A stretch of DNA of 9,157 nucleotides from Armatimonadota bacterium (GTDB taxonomy: Bacteria; Armatimonadota; Armatimonadia; Armatimonadales; Armatimonadaceae), in NCBI GenBank assembly GCA_014379275.1, contig JACMMA010000521.1, positions 1 through 9,157 of the forward strand, given 5' to 3'. Each line of letters begins with the position of its first letter. Positions within the stretch are counted from its first letter, which is position 1. Under the pieces are notes generated by a model. It was not told the origin of the DNA, made no database searches, and saw only the letters and a list, made by a program, of their open reading frames with translations. The position numbers were made by a program, and so were the translations under genes. Shown here in pieces: positions 6,160-9,157 of the stretch.

Positions 6160-6912
6160 TTACCAAGCCATGCCCATGGAAGCTGGTTCCGCCCGCACGG
6201 CGAATGTCGGTTCGGTCCCGTAGTTGACGCCGTTCGCGCACCGGATTCTTTTCTGCATACATCCCTCATAGTCATCTGCAGGAAGGGGAGCACTATAGCC
6301 GACGGCTTGTGGCGCGTACCATTTCACATGGCCATCACAAAACAGGTAATTGGCACCGCCGCTATGCCGCGAGAAGCCCTGTTCCATGCCGAGCGTGGGA
6401 CAGGGCGAAATGTTTTTACAGATGTCGGGACCCGACAGTCCTGCGTATCCCGTTCCTGTCAGATTGGCGTCACAGGCGGAGACGGTGGTTGCGGGAAAAG
6501 CAATTCCACTATCGGGAAGTGCGCGTGAAATACTCGGAAGGTTATCTTTCTCCCCCGTACTCATGTCATGACTCAACGCTGAGTTGTGCTCATAGCCGAG
6601 TGTGGGGACCGTCTTGCCTCCCTCATTCAGATACTCGGGCGCGGAGGGGCAGGCAAGAAGCCTCATCTTCTCCCTGTCCAATTCCTTGAGACTGCCGGGC
6701 CAGACACCGTCATTTTCCTGTACATAAGTACTCAGTGCCACTCCGATTTGCCGCAGATTCGACGCGCAGTTCGCCTGACGCGATTTCGCCCTGGACTGAA
6801 CTACGGCGGAACTTATGACCGCCGTCAGCACGGCGATGATCCCGACCACTACCAGAACTTCTATCAGCGTGAATCCCCGCGACGCATGACGCAAGTATTT
6901 TTTTGTAGCCAT
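6160..6912 (-). CDS. Type IV prepilin-like protein with H-X9-DG motif
   Basis: A 250-aa pseudopilin-type protein. The leader ends RG13-FTLIE: a prepilin peptidase should cut after G13, leaving F14 to be N-methylated, with E18 as the conserved Glu at mature position 5. A hydrophobic helix follows to about residue 38. The globular part has SNLRQIGVALSTYVQENDG and ends in H183-X9-D193-G194 within RHSGGANYLFCDGHVKWY, plus a tail of about 50 residues with several Cys. Members are widespread in Planctomycetota and Armatimonadota; their function (pilus, secretion pseudopilus or surface protein) is mostly unknown. No pilus assembly ATPase or peptidase gene is nearby. AGGA about 11 nt upstream may be the ribosome binding site. 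It is a tandem paralogue of the next gene. Confidence 0.87.
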   Translation of the reverse strand: MATKKYLRHASRGFTLIEVLVVVGIIAVLTAVISSAVVQSRAKSRQANCASNLRQIGVALSTYVQENDGVWPGSLKELDREKMRLLACPSAPEYLNEGGKTVPTLGYEHNSALSHDMSTGEKDNLPSISRALPDSGIAFPATTVSACDANLTGTGYAGLSGPDICKNISPCPTLGMEQGFSRHSGGANYLFCDGHVKWYAPQAVGYSAPLPADDYEGCMQKRIRCANGVNYGTEPTFAVRAEPASMGMAW

Positions 6913-6991
6913 TGGTTCCGTCCTGATCTTTTACGTTGTCGGCGAGTGGTGGACAACCCGCCGACAATACTTCATCACAGGCGACATCCGC

Positions 6992-7393
6992 TCATCTGAG
7001 AATCGTTGTGGTCGCCGTTACGTAGGGAGTGTTCGGGCTAGAGTTCGGAAACGAAGCATCATCCGCACTGGGGCATGTCACGCTACGTGGTACGTAGGCT
7101 TCCTTGTAAGCCTGACGACCATTTGCAACACGTTCGCAGTTTGTATAAGGATAATCGATATCATCGGCAGTCTCACAGCTATCGGCAGAGCGGCTGTACC
7201 TGCAAATCTTTAACCCGCTTGAGCTGTAAGCATGGTCTAAGGAGCTCCATGATCCCATTTTGGAAGCGGAATAATTGGTAATGCCATCGGCGACCACCCT
7301 ACCGATACCGACAGTCTCCAGAAGTAGTATACCGAGCGTTGCGCTCATCAGTATGGGATGCTTGCGGTAAGTACGCACGAACAGGTTCAACAT
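6992..7393 (-). CDS. Small membrane-anchored or secreted protein, unknown
   Basis: A 133-aa protein that I do not recognise. A basic N terminus (LFVRTYRKHP) is followed by one hydrophobic segment at about 12-35 that could be a signal peptide or anchor. The rest is polar, rich in Ser, Tyr and Asp, with four Cys (64, 73, 86, 107) that could form two disulfides outside the cell. The ATG at 7393 is preferred over one at 7417 because AAAGGTG lies at a good distance before it. It is the first gene after the promoter at 7454-7481 and lies 79 nt before the prepilin-like gene, so an accessory role with that protein is plausible. There is no GFTLIE motif and no H-X9-DG motif. Confidence 0.65.
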   Translation of the reverse strand: MLNLFVRTYRKHPILMSATLGILLLETVGIGRVVADGITNYSASKMGSWSSLDHAYSSSGLKICRYSRSADSCETADDIDYPYTNCERVANGRQAYKEAYVPRSVTCPSADDASFPNSSPNTPYVTATTTILR

Positions 7394-7453
7394 AGAGATA
7401 ACACCTTTCCGGCTCATCGGGCTATCAGATTCTTCACCACGACAGCCGTACCG

Positions 7454-7481
7454 ATGATACCCTCCCCCCCTACTTTGTCAA
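7454..7481 (-). promoter_or_regulatory. Sigma-70-type promoter of the prepilin-like unit
   Basis: Read on the minus strand, TTGACA (7476-7481, perfect -35) is separated by 16 nt from TATCAT (7454-7459, -10). Transcription would start near 7447, about 54 nt before the ATG at 7393. The spacer contains a run of seven C on the plus strand (7464-7470), seven G in the transcribed direction. No other promoter of comparable quality is seen for the three genes. Confidence 0.7.
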
Positions 7482-7676
7482 ATTATTTGCGATTTTTCCG
7501 TTGAATTTCGTAAATACTCGTATATATACTGGGATCAAAAGCAAATAAGCTAAAATAATACCGTGATTCGTTGCTCGATTCAGCTATTTTTGCATGAATA
7601 ACCAGGATTCGAATACCGACTTTTGCCACGTGATTTATGTCTCGTCGACCTAGTTGTTCGTACTCCGACTCGTCCT
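7482..7676. other. AT-rich non-coding stretch
   Basis: No gene is supported here. The stretch 7482-7620 is clearly AT-rich compared with the rest of the window, with several A/T runs and a TATATATA at 7530-7537. It could hold upstream activating sequence for the promoter at 7454-7481 or the end of the inserted unit. The last part, up to the 46-bp repeat at 7677, returns to average composition. I see no inverted repeat strong enough to call. Confidence 0.5.
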
Positions 7677-7721
7677 GCCGCGCACGCCGTCGGTGCCAAA
7701 ATGTTTTCGTTCGGTAGCCAT
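7650..7721 (-). pseudogene. Displaced glmM 5' fragment
   Basis: From an ATG at 7721 the minus strand encodes MATERKHFGTDGVRG, identical in DNA and protein to the first 15 residues of the intact glmM, and then eight unrelated codons (RTSRSTNN) before a TAG. It cannot be functional as a mutase. It is best read as the original start of glmM cut off by insertion, or as a partial duplicate. The sequence at 7723 and beyond may be the former glmM upstream region. Confidence 0.8.
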
Positions 7722-7722
7722 A
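7677..7722. repeat. 46-bp direct repeat, right copy
   Basis: Exact copy of 5365-5410 in direct orientation. It lies between the AT-rich end of the prepilin-like unit and the rsbR leader. The lack of any decay suggests a recent event, or selection or recombination keeping the copies identical. Confidence 0.95.
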
Positions 7723-7836
7723 CGAGGGTAGGTTCGCCGCGCGGAGGGGCGGTTCCTTCTCGCTACTCGTTGAAACAGGTCCAGTCGTTAAGGGGACGCA
7801 AGGCGACGGGCTGCCTGCCTATGTTTAGGCCCTGAC

Positions 7837-7844
7837 TATATGAT
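7837..7844 (+). promoter_or_regulatory. Candidate -10 box of the rsb operon
   Basis: TATATGAT contains TATGAT (7839-7844), close to TATAAT, 63 nt before the rsbR start. No recognisable -35 box stands at 16-18 nt. A short palindrome GCCTA-tgtt-TAGGC (7817-7830) just upstream could be an operator. Weak evidence. Confidence 0.25.
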
Positions 7845-7879
7845 GGTACACCCCAAGGTGGGATAGGATTCGAGAGTCC

Positions 7880-7905
7880 GGTGCGTTCCCCTGGAGGAAC
7901 GAACC
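7880..7905 (+). promoter_or_regulatory. Hairpin over the rsbR ribosome binding site
   Basis: Arms 7880-7889 and 7896-7905 pair over 10 positions with one mismatch (G-A) around a 6-nt loop. The Shine-Dalgarno GGAGGA (7893-7898) lies in the loop and 3' arm, and the GTG start is 2 nt after the hairpin. Folding should limit ribosome access to rsbR, so translation may be controlled by temperature, a factor or coupling. Confidence 0.55.
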
Positions 7906-7907
7906 GC

Positions 7908-8774
7908 GTGAACGAAGACATTAGTCGCCTTGCCATTATTTTAGAGGCGAACGAAGCGACCCTGCTGGACGACTGGATCACGGAGCAGACAGCCGCCTCG
8001 ACGGGCAGGTTTGCGCCCAACCAGGAAGCGGAACGGCGGCGGCAGAGCAAGGAGCTACTCAGCCTCCTGCGCACCGCGACCCGCTCGAACAACCTTTCCG
8101 ACATCTCAACCCCCGAATGGGAGCCGGTGCGGGAGCTGCTGGCGGACCTTTCCCGCACCCACGCCCGGCAGGGGCTGACTTCCACCGAAACAGCGACGTT
8201 CGTTTTTTCGCTCAAGTCGCCGCTCTTCAAGCAGATACGCCGCGACACCGACCGCGACGCCACCGCACTTCTGGACGAAAGCTGGACGGTATCGCTCCTG
8301 CTCGACAAACTGGGGATGTTCACGGTGCAGACCTACCAGAAGTCGCGCGAGGAGATCATCGTCCGGCAGCAACAGGAAGTGATGGAACTGTCCACCCCGG
8401 TGGTCAAACTTTGGGACGGCGTTCTCGCCCTGCCGCTGATCGGCACGCTGGATTCGGCGCGCACCCAGGTGGTCATGGAATCGCTCCTGTCTAAGATCGT
8501 GGAGACCGGCTGCGAGATAGCCATTCTGGACATCACCGGCGTACTTACTGTGGACACCCTGGTGGCGCAACACCTTCTCAAAGCGGTCGCGGCGACCCGT
8601 CTGATGGGCGCCGAATGCATCATCAGCGGCATCCGCCCGCAGATCGCGCAGACCATCGTGCATCTGGGGGTGGACCTGTCGGGAGTGATAACGAAGGCGA
8701 CCATGGCGGAAGCGTTCCGTCTTGCGCTACAACGCCTCGGAAGCACCGTCACCCAACCATCAGGGCGGGTTTGA
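7908..8774 (+). CDS. rsbR: Stressosome protein RsbR-like, STAS domain
   Basis: Core stressosome scaffold and RsbT co-antagonist, 288 aa, cytosolic. The C-terminal STAS domain (about 160-280) is strongly characteristic: WDGVLALPLIGTLDSAR, LDITGVLTVDT and GIRPQIAQTIVHLGVDLSGV. T217 in VDT and T249 in AQT are candidate RsbT phosphorylation sites by analogy with the two Thr of Bacillus subtilis RsbR. The N-terminal half (1-155) is helical and fits an RsbR-type sensor domain with DDW and LLDESW segments; no haem or flavin motif is evident. The GTG at 7908 is chosen because GGAGGA lies 9 nt before it; a GTG at 7881 has none. rsbS follows after 3 nt. Confidence 0.92.
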   Translation: MNEDISRLAIILEANEATLLDDWITEQTAASTGRFAPNQEAERRRQSKELLSLLRTATRSNNLSDISTPEWEPVRELLADLSRTHARQGLTSTETATFVFSLKSPLFKQIRRDTDRDATALLDESWTVSLLLDKLGMFTVQTYQKSREEIIVRQQQEVMELSTPVVKLWDGVLALPLIGTLDSARTQVVMESLLSKIVETGCEIAILDITGVLTVDTLVAQHLLKAVAATRLMGAECIISGIRPQIAQTIVHLGVDLSGVITKATMAEAFRLALQRLGSTVTQPSGRV

Positions 8775-8777
8775 GCA

Positions 8778-9157
8778 ATGGACCATATCCCGATTTTGCA
8801 GATCGGGAACATCCTTCTCGTCAGCATCCAGGTGGATATGCACGACCGGCTGGCGATGGCACTGCAGAACGACCTGACCAACCGCATCGTAGCAGTGGGT
8901 GCTAAAGGCGTACTGATAGACATCTCCTCGCTCGACATCGTGGACTCGTTCATCGGGCGCACCCTGAGCAACATTTCCTCCATGGCGAGCGTGCTGGACG
9001 CACAGACCGTGGTGGTCGGCATGTGCCCCGCGGTCGCCATCACGCTTGTGGAACTCGGCCTTTCCTTGCCGGGGGTCCGCACCGCTTTGAACGTCGACAA
9101 GGGCATGACGCTCCTTCGCACGGCTCTGAGCGAGCCGCCGGTGAGGCAAGGGGAGGA
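8778..9157 (+). CDS. rsbS: Stressosome protein RsbS, STAS domain (cut by window edge)
   Basis: Antagonist of the kinase RsbT and second core component of the stressosome. The 126 visible residues form a single STAS domain: IPILQIGNILLVSIQ, GVLIDISSLDIVDSFIGR and MCPAVAITLVELG. S57 in VDSFI aligns with Ser59 of Bacillus subtilis RsbS, the RsbT phosphorylation site. The family is about 120 residues long, so the stop codon should lie just beyond the edge. The last bases (GGGGAGGA) look like a ribosome binding site for the next gene, expected to be rsbT. Start spacing to rsbR is 3 nt, so the two are cotranscribed; no strong own ribosome binding site is visible. Confidence 0.93.
   Translation, partial: MDHIPILQIGNILLVSIQVDMHDRLAMALQNDLTNRIVAVGAKGVLIDISSLDIVDSFIGRTLSNISSMASVLDAQTVVVGMCPAVAITLVELGLSLPGVRTALNVDKGMTLLRTALSEPPVRQGE

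Larger units (their letters stand above)
5365..7722. mobile_element. Putative 2.3-kb inserted unit at the glmM 5' end
   Basis: The interval is bounded by perfect 46-bp direct repeats and holds a three-gene minus-strand unit with its own promoter. The left repeat sits in an intact glmM, and the right repeat is an isolated glmM start followed by unrelated sequence, as expected when an element replaces the 5' end of its target gene. Lines counted by hand inside it have 45-53% G+C (7201-7260, 6541-6600, 7081-7140), against 60% in a glmM line (4561-4620). No integrase or transposase and no terminal inverted repeats are visible, so it would be non-autonomous or a remnant. A plain segmental duplication is the alternative. 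Confidence 0.4.

Noticed and set aside
7600..7625. tRNA T-arm-like sequence on the minus strand (ATTCGAATCC), possible tRNA remnant
   Set aside because: The flanking bases do not form a 5-bp T stem, and no acceptor or anticodon arm can be found.
7780..7835. Possible c-di-GMP-I riboswitch, because of GGGGACGCAAGG near 7793-7804
   Set aside because: The partner segment of the GEMM consensus (GGGCAAACC-like) is absent upstream, and the expected paired stems and tetraloop receptor cannot be drawn.
8333..9121. Minus-strand open frame of 262 codons over rsbR and rsbS
   Set aside because: The plus strand encodes two clear STAS proteins with conserved motifs; the antisense frame has none.
1..9157. 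CRISPR array, rRNA genes, insertion sequence with inverted ends
   Set aside because: No regularly spaced repeats, no rRNA-like sequence and no transposase or terminal inverted repeats were seen on reading both strands.

Overview
The window is a bacterial chromosomal segment of fairly high G+C. Its content (tandem proteins with the H-X9-DG motif, a copper-amine-oxidase-type stalk domain, type III pantothenate kinase, a stressosome RsbR/RsbS pair, tRNAs without encoded CCA) best fits an Armatimonadota-like lineage, with Planctomycetota as an alternative. This is an inference from gene style; no phylogeny was run.

Layout. 18-68 is a rho-independent terminator that directly abuts a plus-strand tRNA cluster: Trp(CCA), Pro(TGG), Met(CAT), Phe(GAA), 69-494. 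A long imperfect hairpin fills the Trp-Pro spacer. Next comes a minus-strand tyrosine recombinase (584-1567) whose 3' end faces tRNA-Phe. A short upstream gap holds the remains of a Tat-signal gene. A plus-strand standalone PD-(D/E)XK nuclease-like protein (1838-2431) follows. It converges on a minus-strand housekeeping set read glmM, then an exported stalk-domain protein, then coaX (5409 down to 2436). This set links cell-wall precursor synthesis (glucosamine-1-phosphate) and coenzyme A synthesis, with a hairpin before coaX.

Upstream of glmM is a minus-strand three-gene unit (7393 down to 5486): a small membrane-anchored protein, a type IV prepilin-like H-X9-DG protein, and a membrane-anchored H-X9-DG paralogue without the prepilin motif. 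A good sigma-70-type promoter at 7454-7481 drives it. This unit has lower G+C in the lines I counted and is bracketed by a perfect 46-bp direct repeat, 5365-5410 and 7677-7722. The repeat is the first 15 codons of glmM plus one upstream base. The arrangement is what an element inserted into the 5' end of glmM would leave: an intact glmM on one side and the displaced original 5' end on the other. No recombinase lies inside the unit.

The right end starts a plus-strand stressosome operon, rsbR (7908-8774) and rsbS (8778 to the window edge, incomplete). A hairpin sequesters the rsbR ribosome binding site. In known systems RsbR and RsbS form the stressosome core that holds the kinase RsbT; rsbT would be expected just beyond the window.
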